From Kiritimatiellota bacterium (GTDB lineage Bacteria > Verrucomicrobiota > Kiritimatiellia > JAAZAB01), in NCBI GenBank assembly GCA_026398415.1, contig JAPLSY010000084.1:30709-94708 (forward strand): DNA of 64,000 bases. The letters run 5' to 3'. Position numbers and translations under genes: made by a program. The notes beneath the pieces are model-generated. The model had not been told where the DNA came from and did no database searches. It was given only the letters and a program-made list of their open reading frames with translations. Below, in pieces: positions 35,775-45,558 of this stretch. The first letter of the stretch is position 1; every line of letters starts with the position of its first letter.

Positions 35775-37271
35775 TCAACAGCCATAATCCCGTTTGGCTT
35801 CCGCCACAATTTCGTCAATGGCCTCCTGCTGGCTACGGGATAAGATCGGTTCCGTTTCTTCCGCAAGCAGACGACGCGCTTTATCCAAAGCCATTTTTTC
35901 AAACCGTTCCTTGTCCTGCGCATCGCCGACGCCCCACGACGGCACATCGAAGAACGGCGACAATAACAGCTCGTGCTTGAAATGCCGGGTCGTGTGTTCC
36001 GTATCCACCGTCTGCCCGCCAATACCGGCCTGCTCGATGATATCCAACGCCAGGGTTTCATCGCTGACTTCAATGCCCTGCACGCACCGGCGCACATACC
36101 GGGCAATTTCATTATCGATGACGAGCTGCAGCGGACTGAAGGTCAGCGCATTTTCCAAATGCCCCACCGTGCCGAAGCCAATGGCGCCCGCCAGCACCGG
36201 CATGAGCATGGAGGCGGCTTTTTCCACGCCGGCTTGGATGCCGGGAACGCAGGCATTGGTCTTGCCGCCATGAACGCCCGAAGGACAGCCGTAGAATTCG
36301 GATACCAGTTGAATGCGCGCCGCGATCAACGGCAGGCGTTCTGCGCCGGCATAGCCGAACCGCAGGGAGCGCATATCGCAATAACCGGGCGTCACATCAA
36401 TGGTCAGCGTGGCCTGAGGATCCACGGCAAATCCCAGCGTCAATCCCGCCAGGGTTTCGGCAATGCCCAGCGCTAAAGTACCGGCGGCCGTCATCGGCGC
36501 GGTTGCGCCGGCGTTCGGCATGGTATCCAGGCTTTGCGGCAATCCCCGCTCCAGATGCGCCAGCATCACGTCGGCCATTACCGTGTCTATACACAACGGT
36601 GTCCGCGCTTCGGCATAGCCCACCAACACTGGGTTCCGGCGGTGGGCTTCCTTGCCGCCGGCCACGATCTCACCAATGCGGCAGATATATTCAACGTCTT
36701 TGGCCTTGAAGGTTTCAATCCCACCAAGTTTGCGGGTAGCCTTGGCCAATTCGGCCGCCATCACGACCGGGCGTACCGCAACGGGCACCTCTTGCGCGGC
36801 ACACGGCAAACCGGTATAGGTAATCTGGTCCAGCCGGTCGGCCAGCTTCAGGGCCTGGCGAACGTCGGCCATAGTTGCCGACCGGCGCCGGCCCTCCAAA
36901 TCCCAAATAAAACAGCAGAACCCGCCGCTACTGACCGAAAAATCGCCGTGGACCTGAAACGGCTCGCGCCCAAAATGGACTTGCGCATAGCGCACGGACA
37001 TGCGTTTGGGTTGGCGGTCAGGATCGGCAAAATTGGCCTTCATCCGAGCCACCGCCGTTTCCACTACCGCCGACGGAAATAATACGTGCCGCTTGTCCAT
37101 ATCCACACAGCACCCGGCCTGGCGCAGGTACTCAAGCGCTTTTATATGGTCAATCGTCATCCCCGTGCGTTCCAATATCCGGAGCGCGGCTTGATGAATG
37201 CGCGCCATTTCCGGCCTGGTTAAAAAACGGATCGGTTGCATGACGTTGCGTTTATCGTTCGAGGAAACCAT
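35775..37271 (-). CDS. MttB-family corrinoid methyltransferase (non-pyrrolysine)
   Basis: The 498-residue protein belongs to the trimethylamine methyltransferase superfamily. Members move a methyl group from quaternary amines such as glycine betaine to a corrinoid protein. No in-frame UAG occurs, so it is of the non-pyrrolysine type. GHLENALTFSPLQLVIDNEIARYVRR and LSRSQQEAIDEIV near the C-terminus are typical. The ATG at 37271 has GGAG upstream. No corrinoid-binding protein or methyltetrahydrofolate transferase is adjacent, so the methyl acceptor is unknown. It shares a strand and likely a transcript with the GH4 gene 46 bp upstream. Confidence 0.87.
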   Translation of the reverse strand: MVSSNDKRNVMQPIRFLTRPEMARIHQAALRILERTGMTIDHIKALEYLRQAGCCVDMDKRHVLFPSAVVETAVARMKANFADPDRQPKRMSVRYAQVHFGREPFQVHGDFSVSSGGFCCFIWDLEGRRRSATMADVRQALKLADRLDQITYTGLPCAAQEVPVAVRPVVMAAELAKATRKLGGIETFKAKDVEYICRIGEIVAGGKEAHRRNPVLVGYAEARTPLCIDTVMADVMLAHLERGLPQSLDTMPNAGATAPMTAAGTLALGIAETLAGLTLGFAVDPQATLTIDVTPGYCDMRSLRFGYAGAERLPLIAARIQLVSEFYGCPSGVHGGKTNACVPGIQAGVEKAASMLMPVLAGAIGFGTVGHLENALTFSPLQLVIDNEIARYVRRCVQGIEVSDETLALDIIEQAGIGGQTVDTEHTTRHFKHELLLSPFFDVPSWGVGDAQDKERFEKMALDKARRLLAEETEPILSRSQQEAIDEIVAEAKRDYGC

Positions 37272-37317
37272 GATGATTCTCCAGCTAATTTTTCCAACCC
37301 GCATCCGTGATAGGTGT

Positions 37318-38676
37318 CTATTTAAAAAACTGCGGCAGATATTTCCGGTTGGCGCGCAGGAGCTCCATGCCCATTTTGCGGATGTCGCTGGGCGGCAGGT
37401 GCGCGCAGACCGGATCGTTAATCAGGGCCAGCAAGGCCGCTTCCATGTTGCCGGCCAACCCCGCCTGCACGGTCCGCACCTGGACCTCGGCATGGGGCGC
37501 CACCACCGCCTTGATCGGCTCCGGCAGTGGTCCCACCATGAACGGCGTAAAGCCCATCGCATTCACCCGCCCCAGGGTTTCCACGACCGCACCTCGCGGG
37601 AGGTTGTCAATCTGGCCGATGTTGACGCTGTTGATGACATCGGTAAAATCCAAGCCGAAGGTAATGGCATGGATGATATCGGCGGCCGTCTCGCGGGACG
37701 GTGTGGCCGGCAGCGATTTTTGCGCCGTCCAGGTTTTAATCTGCGCAGCGGCCTTACGATAACCGGCGGCCCTTTCGACAACGGAAGTGCGCACGAGCTT
37801 GAAGCGCCGCATGATCGCCTTGTCCGTCATCGTGTCGCAAAAGAACTCACTGGTGTGCCGGTCGCCAAAATACGGCAGATACCCGAACTGCTCGAAAAGC
37901 TCGCCGGCCAGCAGTTGATTGGATCCGAAGCCCATGGCGTCCCGAAACGTCCGGTTGACCAGCGTCGCCAGATTGCGGCCACGGAGTTTTTTGCGCAGCA
38001 GGGCATACCCATCCCGACCTTTAATCTTAAAATCAAAAATCCAGAAGAAGTGGTTCAGGCCGCCAAACCGCACCTGGATATCCTGTTCGCTTTTCAATCC
38101 GAAGATCAATTTCAGGATATGGTAATTTTCAAATAGGCCGTGGCATAACCCCACAACCCGCTCCCGTCCGAGCTCGTCGGAAAGCACCTTGGTCAGGGCG
38201 CCCATGGGATTGGTATAATTGAGGATGCAGGCTTGCGGAGCCAGTTTTTTGATCAGCTTGGCATAATCGCGGAACACGGGGATGTTCCGCAGGGCACGCG
38301 ACCACCCGCCGGGCCCCGAAGTATCGCCGACCGTATGGTAAATCCCGTACTTCTCCGGAATGGCTATATCATGCCGCATCGTTTCCAGGCGGCCGGTGGA
38401 AATGGCGATGACCACAAAATCGGCGCCGGCCAGGGCGGCCTCCGGATCGCGCGTGGCCTGGATCGCGACCCGGCCAATCTTCCACGCTTTCAAATTAGCG
38501 CGAAACATCGCTTCGATAGCGCGCGCGCGTTCCAGGCTCAGGTCCAGCAGACGGAACTCCAGTTCGGCGCGTTCCATGCCCGGCTTGAAGATGATGTCCC
38601 GGATAATCGTCGGACTCCAACTCTGACTTCCGCCGCCGACAAGCGTTACTTTTATGCGTTTCTTGTAGTTGAGCAT
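37318..38676 (-). CDS. Family 4 glycoside hydrolase (NAD/Mn-dependent)
   Basis: The 452-residue protein has the GH4 Rossmann loop VTLVGGGSQSWSP, NYTNPMGALT, the metal-binding CHG in VVGLCHGLFENYH and GLNHFFWIFD. GH4 enzymes cleave alpha- or beta-glycosides by an oxidation-elimination route using NAD+ and Mn2+. Alpha-galactosidase, alpha-glucosidase or glucuronidase specificity cannot be fixed here. AAGGAATT lies upstream of the ATG. It is divergent from an AraC regulator, its probable controller. Confidence 0.9.
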   Translation of the reverse strand: MLNYKKRIKVTLVGGGSQSWSPTIIRDIIFKPGMERAELEFRLLDLSLERARAIEAMFRANLKAWKIGRVAIQATRDPEAALAGADFVVIAISTGRLETMRHDIAIPEKYGIYHTVGDTSGPGGWSRALRNIPVFRDYAKLIKKLAPQACILNYTNPMGALTKVLSDELGRERVVGLCHGLFENYHILKLIFGLKSEQDIQVRFGGLNHFFWIFDFKIKGRDGYALLRKKLRGRNLATLVNRTFRDAMGFGSNQLLAGELFEQFGYLPYFGDRHTSEFFCDTMTDKAIMRRFKLVRTSVVERAAGYRKAAAQIKTWTAQKSLPATPSRETAADIIHAITFGLDFTDVINSVNIGQIDNLPRGAVVETLGRVNAMGFTPFMVGPLPEPIKAVVAPHAEVQVRTVQAGLAGNMEAALLALINDPVCAHLPPSDIRKMGMELLRANRKYLPQFFK

Positions 38677-38713
38677 GATGGTTAATTCCTTGTTGTTTTT
38701 GAATCTGCGATCG

Positions 38714-38744
38714 AATGTTCCGCCAAGGATTCAGGCTGAACATT
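38714..38744. promoter_or_regulatory. Inverted repeat between GH4 and araC-type genes
   Basis: AATGTTC and GAACATT are separated by 17 bp in the divergent promoter region. It is a candidate operator for the AraC-type regulator; no binding evidence exists. Confidence 0.35.
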
Positions 38745-38907
38745 TGCCTCTAGGGGTTCACTCACGCCTGCCTACGGGCAACCACACCGGTAATTTCAGT
38801 GCCTATCCACGTTGAATCGCCTTTTTCCAATGTCACGACCAGGTTACGCTGAAGCATCGCAGTTGTCTATTGACGCCAGCAATCCGATTATTATACTTTT
38901 CGAAACT

Positions 38908-39891
38908 ATGCCCAAGCCATGTACCAACATTAGTCAGACTGATTCTGTGCGGCCGGCCGACACATTCGCCCCGTTCCCAAAGGCATTGCCAAATCCTGAC
39001 GGGCACTTGGATCAATGGCTGGAGCACACCGCCGTGGTCACCTTATCGGCGAGAGAATGGAAATGCAAGCAGGGCTGGCGCGTGGGGCCGCGGATGTTGA
39101 ACGACACGTTGTGGTACTGGTTTGAAAACGGCAATGGCTGGTATCGCCTTGGCAAGGATGGGCCCCGCAAAACGTTCCGCGCCGGCGACCTCCTGCTTAT
39201 CCCGCAAGGCGTGGAACACACGGTGGAACTCTATAAGGGACGCGGTGTACGTCACATTTCAGCGCATTTTCACGCCCATGTGTTCGGCAACATCAATCTG
39301 CTGACGCTGTTGGGATTTCCATGCCGCGTGCCGGCGACTCCCAACACCCCCTTCGGCGCCGCCTCCATTGCCCTGGCGCGCGAATATGCGATTCAATCGG
39401 CAGGCTGGCAACGCGCCATGGCCAACCATGTTTTTAACGCATTGCTCTATGTCATTCGCCACTATGGACCACTCTTCCGGCCCATGGGAGGCGCTCCGCA
39501 TCAGTCACTACCCCGGTTATTGCCGGCACTGGAATTGATTGAGCAGCAACTCGACAATCCCGTGCTCGCCATCGGCGATCTGGCGCAAAAAGTCGGCGTC
39601 AGCGAGGTGTATCTGCGACGGCTTTTTCGGACGGTGACCGGCCTGGGACCGGCAGCGTTTATTCAGCGCCGGCGTATAGAACGGGCCTGCTCGCTGCTGC
39701 GCCAGACGTCAACAAGCATCAAACAGATTGCCGCCGACACAGGCTTCGCAGACCTGACGTTTTTCTACCACGTATTTAAATGCTGGACCGGGATCACTCC
39801 GGCAACCTATCGCAAGGATATCGAAACGTTTGCCCCGGATGATCCTCATCCCGTTGCGGCCGTTGAACATCGGCTGGCACCCACGAAGTAA
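38908..39891 (+). CDS. AraC-family transcriptional regulator
   Basis: The 327-residue regulator has an N-terminal cupin-like sensor (FRAGDLLLIPQGVEHTVEL, HISAHFHAHVFG) and a C-terminal double helix-turn-helix. The latter is seen in LDNPVLAIGDLAQKVGVSEVYLRRLFR and KQIAADTGFADLTFFYHVFK. I chose the ATG at 38908; the frame also opens at 38812. It is divergent from the GH4-MttB pair and presumably controls it in response to a sugar ligand. Confidence 0.88.
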   Translation: MPKPCTNISQTDSVRPADTFAPFPKALPNPDGHLDQWLEHTAVVTLSAREWKCKQGWRVGPRMLNDTLWYWFENGNGWYRLGKDGPRKTFRAGDLLLIPQGVEHTVELYKGRGVRHISAHFHAHVFGNINLLTLLGFPCRVPATPNTPFGAASIALAREYAIQSAGWQRAMANHVFNALLYVIRHYGPLFRPMGGAPHQSLPRLLPALELIEQQLDNPVLAIGDLAQKVGVSEVYLRRLFRTVTGLGPAAFIQRRRIERACSLLRQTSTSIKQIAADTGFADLTFFYHVFKCWTGITPATYRKDIETFAPDDPHPVAAVEHRLAPTK

Positions 39892-39957
39892 TCCGGCCAC
39901 AATTCGCATACGCGCCCTTGCGTGTTGCTCGGCTTGCAATTTCCACGCCATCATTCT

Positions 39958-41583
39958 ATGCTGCGCCTTATGACGACTGATTCGCGCCTGTTGTTAAGTG
40001 GTAACGAAGCCGTGGCCTGCGCCGCTTACGATGCCGGAGTTATGCTCGGAACGGGTTACCCCGGCACACCTTCCACGGAAATCCTCGAGCACTTCTCCTA
40101 CTTGGGCGGGAAAGCCCAATGGGCGCCCAATGAAAAAGTCGCCTTGGAAGTGGCCATTGGCGCGGCCTTTGGCGGCGGCCGGGCCATCGCCACCATGAAA
40201 CATGTGGGCTTAAACGTTGCCGCCGACCCTTTTTTCTCCGTCGCTTATATCAGTGTCACCGGCGCACTGATTATCGTCTCGGCCGACGACCCCGGCATGG
40301 CCTCAAGCCAGAACGAACAGGATAACCGGCACTATGCCAAAGCCGCCGGCATCCCCCTGCTGGAACCGGCCGACTCCCAGGAAGCTTATGATTTGACCGC
40401 CAAAGCCATTGAAATTTCGGAGCGCTGGCACATCCCCGTTTTGCTCCGGCTCACCACGCGCGTGTGTCATTCCAAATCCATAATTCTGCGAAAAAGTTTG
40501 CCCCAACCCCCGTCCGCTCCTTTCTTCCAAAGAGATATCAAGGGGCGCGTCATGATTCCGTCCAATGCCCGGGGTGGCCACCGGAAACTGCGCGACAGAT
40601 TAAACGCGATTGCCGCTTGGAATGAAAACTCCGGATTAAATATCCATATCCCGGGCGATCCATCCCTGGGAATCATCGCTTCCGGGATTGCCTGCATGCA
40701 TGCGCGTGAAGCGGCGCCCAAAGCCAGTTTCCTGAAAATCAAAATGGCTTATCCCCTGCCGGTGGAAACCATCCGTTCATTTGTCAACCAGGTAAAACGC
40801 GCCTTGGTCATTGAGGAGGGCGATCCCTGGCTGGTTGAGGCGATCCGGGCGGCGGGAATTGCCGTGGAAGGCAAGGCGGAAATGTATCGTTTTGGCGAAT
40901 TGAATGTCAGCCGCGTTCAGCGCATTATCAATCAGGATGCTTCGCCTGAACCGGTGCCGCCTGCGGGCAAACTGCCGCAGTTCTGCCCAAGCTGTCCGCA
41001 CCGTGCCGTTTTTGAAACCTTGCGCGACCTGAACTGCATTGTCGCGGGAGATATCGGATGTTACACCTTGGGCGCATTGCCACCCTTTGAAGCTTTGGAC
41101 AGTTTTGTCTGCATGGGCGCCAGTATCGGCACCGGGCTCGGCTTGCGCCACGTTCTTCCCGCGGAACAGGCGCAAAAGGTCGTCAGTGTTATTGGCGACA
41201 GCACATTTATGCACAGCGGCATCACCGGGTTGGTTGAAATGGTTTATAATCCGCCGGCCACGGGCCACGTGGTGCTCATCCTGGATAATGGCACCACGGC
41301 CATGACGGGCCTCCAGGAACATCCCGGCACGGGCCGGACGCTTGACCATAAACCCACGGGCAAAATCATTCCGGAAGATCTGGCCAAGGTCCTGGGCATC
41401 CAGCGTGTTCACGTTACAGACCCCACGGCTGATCGGGATGCTTTTCGACAACTCCTCAGCGAAAGCCTGGCCAGCCGCCAACTGGTTTTAATCATTGCCC
41501 GGCGCCCCTGTCTGCTGGCGGCAAAACTCATTCGCAAACAGGGACGGGACCCACACTCTTCATCCGCACCGAAGAAGCCATGA
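39958..41583 (+). CDS. iorA: Indolepyruvate ferredoxin oxidoreductase, alpha subunit (no ferredoxin domain)
   Basis: This ThDP enzyme oxidatively decarboxylates aryl pyruvates to acyl-CoA. From 39958 it has 541 residues. GTGYPGTPSTEILEHF, the cluster-like motif CPSCPHR and the ThDP segment GDSTFMHSGITGLVEM...LDNGTTAMTG are present. Standard IorA continues past the ARRPC motif into an 8Fe ferredoxin domain. Here it ends about 25 residues later without any further cysteine motif. The stop overlaps the iorB start (ATGA), so it is not an obvious frameshift. The ATG at 39970 is an alternative start. Confidence 0.9.
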   Translation: MLRLMTTDSRLLLSGNEAVACAAYDAGVMLGTGYPGTPSTEILEHFSYLGGKAQWAPNEKVALEVAIGAAFGGGRAIATMKHVGLNVAADPFFSVAYISVTGALIIVSADDPGMASSQNEQDNRHYAKAAGIPLLEPADSQEAYDLTAKAIEISERWHIPVLLRLTTRVCHSKSIILRKSLPQPPSAPFFQRDIKGRVMIPSNARGGHRKLRDRLNAIAAWNENSGLNIHIPGDPSLGIIASGIACMHAREAAPKASFLKIKMAYPLPVETIRSFVNQVKRALVIEEGDPWLVEAIRAAGIAVEGKAEMYRFGELNVSRVQRIINQDASPEPVPPAGKLPQFCPSCPHRAVFETLRDLNCIVAGDIGCYTLGALPPFEALDSFVCMGASIGTGLGLRHVLPAEQAQKVVSVIGDSTFMHSGITGLVEMVYNPPATGHVVLILDNGTTAMTGLQEHPGTGRTLDHKPTGKIIPEDLAKVLGIQRVHVTDPTADRDAFRQLLSESLASRQLVLIIARRPCLLAAKLIRKQGRDPHSSSAPKKP

Positions 41584-42056
41584 AAACAACCAGTGTCGTC
41601 ATCGCGGGGCTTGGCGGTCAGGGCGTTTTGACGTCCGCCGACATTTTGGCCGAAGCGGCTTTCATCACCGGCCTGGATGTCAAAACAAGCGAACTCCACG
41701 GCATGAGCCAGCGGGGTGGTTCCGTGACCAGCGATGTCCGCTTTGGCCACCAGGTATTCAGCCCAATGGTTCCCTGGGGACAGGCCGATTGCCTGGTGGT
41801 TTTGGAATCAACCCAAGTGGATATTAACCGGCCGGTTTTGCGAAAAGGCGGCATATTGATCACACCCGACTTGATTGACAAAAAGGATCTGCTTCATCAT
41901 CGGAGCATGAACATCGCCCTCCTGGGCGCATTAAGCCGCCACCTTCCGGACATTGCCGAACCGGCCTGGATCCAGGCAATGCGCGCGCATTTGACGGCAG
42001 CAATCCAGGACGTTAATATCCAGATATTTTTATTGGTGCGCAAGTCGCAAGCTTGA
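41580..42056 (+). CDS. iorB: Indolepyruvate ferredoxin oxidoreductase, beta subunit
   Basis: The 158-residue gamma-type subunit has VVIAGLGGQGVLTSADILAEA and SELHGMSQRGGSVTSDVRFG, the core of the family. It is somewhat shorter than usual IorB (about 190). It overlaps iorA by 4 bp. Together they would transfer electrons to ferredoxin while making aryl-CoA in amino-acid fermentation. Confidence 0.92.
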   Translation: MKTTSVVIAGLGGQGVLTSADILAEAAFITGLDVKTSELHGMSQRGGSVTSDVRFGHQVFSPMVPWGQADCLVVLESTQVDINRPVLRKGGILITPDLIDKKDLLHHRSMNIALLGALSRHLPDIAEPAWIQAMRAHLTAAIQDVNIQIFLLVRKSQA

Positions 42057-42122
42057 ATTACGGGCAGCAGGTCGGATTGATTATTGGAATTCCGAACATT
42101 AATGCAAAAGGAGGGTATCACC

Positions 42123-43349
42123 GTGGCCGGCCAGCAGAAAAAAATTCCCCGTGTTGCGCCCAAGGCTTATGAATACGCCAAGCAAGTCCTCGATTTCGGA
42201 TTCCATAATGCCCATTCGGCGGGAATGACCGCCCGGCTCGAGCGTGATTTCGCGAAGCAGTTCGGACAAACGTATGGCATCGCCCATTGCAACGGGACTG
42301 CCACCATGCAGAGCGCCCTGATGGCCGCCGGCGTGGGCGTAGGCGATGAAGTCATCGTGCCGACTTTCACGGTGTTCTCCACTCCGGCGGCAGCGCTGCA
42401 CTGCAATGCGGTCCCCGTAATCGTGGACGTGGATCCGGACACCTGGACCATCAGCGTGGATGCCATCCGCAAGCACATTACCCCCCGGACACGGGCGATT
42501 ATCCCGGTTGCCATTTCCGGATTGCCGGCCGACCTGGACCCCATCATGCAATTGGCCAAAGAGCACAACCTCGTGGTTATCGAAGACAATGCGCAGTGCA
42601 TCATAGGAAGCTACAAGGGGCGCATAGCCGGATCCATCGGCCATTTTGCCAGCTTCAGTTTTCAGGCCTCGAAAACACTGACCTGCGGCGACGGCGGCAT
42701 ACTCATCTGTTCCGATGAAACGCTGGCCCTGAAGGCCCGCAAGGCCGCCACCATAGGATTCAAAGACCTCACGTTGAAACCGGGCAATAACGTGGTTTCG
42801 GAACAAATGCGTTGCCAGCCGGACTACCAGCGGCATGACAGCATCGGGTGGAATCAGCGCCTGCCGGAAATCGCCTCAGCCGTAGCCCTGGCTGAACTTG
42901 AGCGCATTGATGAACTGGACGCCATGCGCAAATATAGCGCCATGGCTTTTGAGCAAGTCGTACGCGCCTGCAAGTGGTTGGTGCCGCAGAAAAATCCGGC
43001 CGGCTACGTCAATGCCTATTGGAACTATGCCGTCCGAATCATGCGCGATGACATCGTCTGGTCGAAATTCCTGTCCACTTTCATCGATCTGGGCGGCGAC
43101 GGGTTTTATGGATCTTACCAGCCGGCGCATCTTGAACCGATTTTCGCCAACCTGAATAAGGCCGTGGATGCGAACGCCCAGCGCTATCCGCACTTCGCCG
43201 GCCGGCTGCCCCGCTATCAACACGGCATGTGCCCGGTCTGGGAGAAGATCCAGCCATGGATCATCATGCTGAAAACCAATTACTTCGACACGGCTGAAGT
43301 CGATCGGCAGGCGCAGATTTTCGCCAAAACACTAAAACGGTTCGATTGA
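42123..43349 (+). CDS. DegT/DnrJ/EryC1/StrS-family aminotransferase
   Basis: Starting at GTG 42123 the PLP enzyme has 408 residues; AAAAGGAGGG sits 9 bases upstream, which decides against the ATG at 42102 that overlaps the Shine-Dalgarno. VGDEVIVPTFTVFSTPAAAL, VVIEDNAQCIIGSYKG and the aldimine lysine in SFSFQASKTLTCGDGG are intact. Family members aminate keto sugars or act as dehydratases in nucleotide-sugar pathways. No sugar-nucleotide genes are beside it, so the substrate is unknown. Confidence 0.87.
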   Translation: MAGQQKKIPRVAPKAYEYAKQVLDFGFHNAHSAGMTARLERDFAKQFGQTYGIAHCNGTATMQSALMAAGVGVGDEVIVPTFTVFSTPAAALHCNAVPVIVDVDPDTWTISVDAIRKHITPRTRAIIPVAISGLPADLDPIMQLAKEHNLVVIEDNAQCIIGSYKGRIAGSIGHFASFSFQASKTLTCGDGGILICSDETLALKARKAATIGFKDLTLKPGNNVVSEQMRCQPDYQRHDSIGWNQRLPEIASAVALAELERIDELDAMRKYSAMAFEQVVRACKWLVPQKNPAGYVNAYWNYAVRIMRDDIVWSKFLSTFIDLGGDGFYGSYQPAHLEPIFANLNKAVDANAQRYPHFAGRLPRYQHGMCPVWEKIQPWIIMLKTNYFDTAEVDRQAQIFAKTLKRFD

Positions 43350-43381
43350 CAAAGCCTGGCGGCATTGCCCCCAACCGGTTA

Positions 43382-43852
43382 TCAGGGAAGCCGGGCCGCA
43401 TTAATTTTGACAACTAATTTTTTTACATTTTCCGCGACGGCCCCATAATTCAGCGATGGCTTGTGCGCATCGTTCGGGAAGAACACCGCAAAAAATCCCG
43501 GCGTGAGCGGCGTAGCCCCCGGCAGTCTCTCCGGGTCGTTGAACAAAGCATAATCTTTTTCCGCGTTATATTCGGTTTTGACGGATATGCCGTCAATGTC
43601 GGTGGCATATACCGATTCCCGGCCTTTGAGTAGTATCTGAATATCTATCTGCTTGCGGTGCGCCTCGTAGACCCCCTCCTTCGACGGCTTGGTATCATAG
43701 GAAAACACGGAGGCATAAGCATCTTCACCGGCAATCTCATGCCGGCCATGTTCGGTATCAGCCGAACAGGTTTTTACAAAGGCAAACACCTTTTTCCAGA
43801 TTTCATTTTTCGGGAAATAGTTTTTCCAATTGGATATTTTATCATAAATCAT
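43382..43852 (-). CDS. YhcH/YjgK/YiaL-family protein
   Basis: The 156-residue cupin-like protein has YEAHRKQIDIQILLKGRESV and PGFFAVFFPNDAHKPSL, the metal-binding His/Glu pattern of this family. Members include the sialic-acid anomerase NanQ and EbgC. Here it lies near glycosidase genes, consistent with sugar handling, but the sugar is not known. The gene is convergent with the DegT gene. Confidence 0.9.
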   Translation of the reverse strand: MIYDKISNWKNYFPKNEIWKKVFAFVKTCSADTEHGRHEIAGEDAYASVFSYDTKPSKEGVYEAHRKQIDIQILLKGRESVYATDIDGISVKTEYNAEKDYALFNDPERLPGATPLTPGFFAVFFPNDAHKPSLNYGAVAENVKKLVVKINAARLP

Positions 43853-44052
43853 TTTGCAATCCTCCTGTTAATAACGGCCATGATTGTGTCCTGATCGGTT
43901 GTTGGGGCTTTGTTACTACCATTGTTTTACTGTGTCAAGCAGTTATCCATGGACACGGCGGCCGTCCTGGTTCGCACTTTTGCCCTGCGCTTTTTCCATT
44001 GAGTTGCGTTTCTTTTTTCTGCATAGTACAAAGCAACAGGAGAAGCACAGCC

Positions 44053-45558
44053 ATGAAAGTCCGCACACGCATCGCGCCTTCGCCCACGGGGGCGCCGCAT
44101 ATCGGCACGGCCTACATCGCCCTGTTCAACTACGCCTTCGCCAAACACCATGGCGGCCAGTTTATCCTGCGAATCGAGGATACCGACCAGGTGCGCTCCA
44201 GCCGCGAATCCGAACAGGCCATTTTTGACGCTCTGCAATGGGTCGGCCTGCGTTGGGACGAAGGCCCGGATAAGGGCGGGCCCCATGGCCCTTACCGGCA
44301 AAGCGAACGGACTGCCATTTATCAGGAGCACAGCCGCAAACTCGTGGCTAACGGCGCCGCCTATCCCTGTTTCTGCACGGCGGAGCGCCTGGCGACCTTG
44401 CGCCGCGAGCAGGCTGCCGTCAAGGATGGCATCCAGGGATACGACGGACGCTGCGCGGCGCTCAGCGCCGAGGAAACGAGCCGGCGTATCCAGGCCGGTG
44501 AGGCGCACGTGATCCGCCTGCGCGTGCCCCCGGAAGGCGAATGCGTCCTGCAGGATGGCCTGCGCGGCGAAGTCCGCATTCCCTGGAACAAGGTGGATCA
44601 CCAGGTATTGTTGAAGGCCGACGGCTTCCCAACCTATCATCTGGCCAATGTCGTGGACGATCACCTGATGGAAATCACCCACGTCATGCGGGGCGAGGAA
44701 TGGATCAGTTCCCTGCCCAAGCATGTCCTGCTCTACAAGGCGTTCGGCTGGACCCCGCCGGAGTTTTTCCATCTGCCGCTCCTGCGCAATCCGGACAAGT
44801 CCAAGCTGTCCAAGCGCAAGAACCCGGTCAGCATCCTCTATTATCGCCGCGCCGGCATCCTGCCGGAAGCGCTGATCAATTACCTGGGACTGCTGGCCTA
44901 CAGTTTCGAGGATGGCCGCGAGCATTTCACGCTCGACGACTTGGCGGCGACGTTTGACATCAAGCGGATCAGCCTGGGCGGGCCGATTTTCGATATTCAG
45001 AAACTGCAGGCCTTTAACGGTCGCCATCTGCGCGCCATGCCTTCGGACGAGTTGTTCAACCGCTTCAAAGATTGGGGACTGAACGAACAGGCCTGGCTCA
45101 AGATTCTTCCGTTGGCCCAGCCGCGCTTGAATCAGCTCTCCGACCTGGTTCCGCTCGCCGCCTACCTGTTCGCCGACCGGCCGGCCTACGATCCCCCTGC
45201 CCTGCTGGCCGGCGGAATCGAGGGCGAGCGCCTGGTCCAGTTGCTGCGGATCGCGCAGTGGGAAATAGAAAAGACCGCCGGCTGGACCCTGGACGCCATC
45301 AAACAGATTTTCGGCCAGATCGCGGAGAAAGAGAACTTGAAGCTGAAACAGCTTCTGCCGCCATTTTTTGTCGCGATTGCGGGTGCGCCCGTGTCGCTGC
45401 CGGTGTTTGACAGCATGCTGATCCTGGGCCGGGACATGACCCTGCGGCGTATGCAATATGCCCTTGAAGCCCTCGATGCCCAGGGCTTTGCATTGAAAAA
45501 AGACAAGCTCAAGGAATTTGAAAAGACCTATCGCGCCCGCTACGTCGGAGGGGAATAA
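44053..45558 (+). CDS. gltX: Glutamyl-tRNA synthetase
   Basis: The 501-residue class I synthetase charges tRNA-Glu. The HIGH motif is in APSPTGAPHIGTAY (residues 7-20) and the KMSKS-equivalent in KLSKRKNPV. The ATG at 44053 has GGAGAAGCACAGCC upstream. A 557-codon antisense frame across this gene is a shadow. A separate glnS follows, so Gln-tRNA can be made directly. Confidence 0.96.
   Translation: MKVRTRIAPSPTGAPHIGTAYIALFNYAFAKHHGGQFILRIEDTDQVRSSRESEQAIFDALQWVGLRWDEGPDKGGPHGPYRQSERTAIYQEHSRKLVANGAAYPCFCTAERLATLRREQAAVKDGIQGYDGRCAALSAEETSRRIQAGEAHVIRLRVPPEGECVLQDGLRGEVRIPWNKVDHQVLLKADGFPTYHLANVVDDHLMEITHVMRGEEWISSLPKHVLLYKAFGWTPPEFFHLPLLRNPDKSKLSKRKNPVSILYYRRAGILPEALINYLGLLAYSFEDGREHFTLDDLAATFDIKRISLGGPIFDIQKLQAFNGRHLRAMPSDELFNRFKDWGLNEQAWLKILPLAQPRLNQLSDLVPLAAYLFADRPAYDPPALLAGGIEGERLVQLLRIAQWEIEKTAGWTLDAIKQIFGQIAEKENLKLKQLLPPFFVAIAGAPVSLPVFDSMLILGRDMTLRRMQYALEALDAQGFALKKDKLKEFEKTYRARYVGGE

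Noticed and set aside
35775..37271. Pyrrolysine-containing MttB
   Set aside because: The frame has no internal UAG and the Pyl-region sequence differs.
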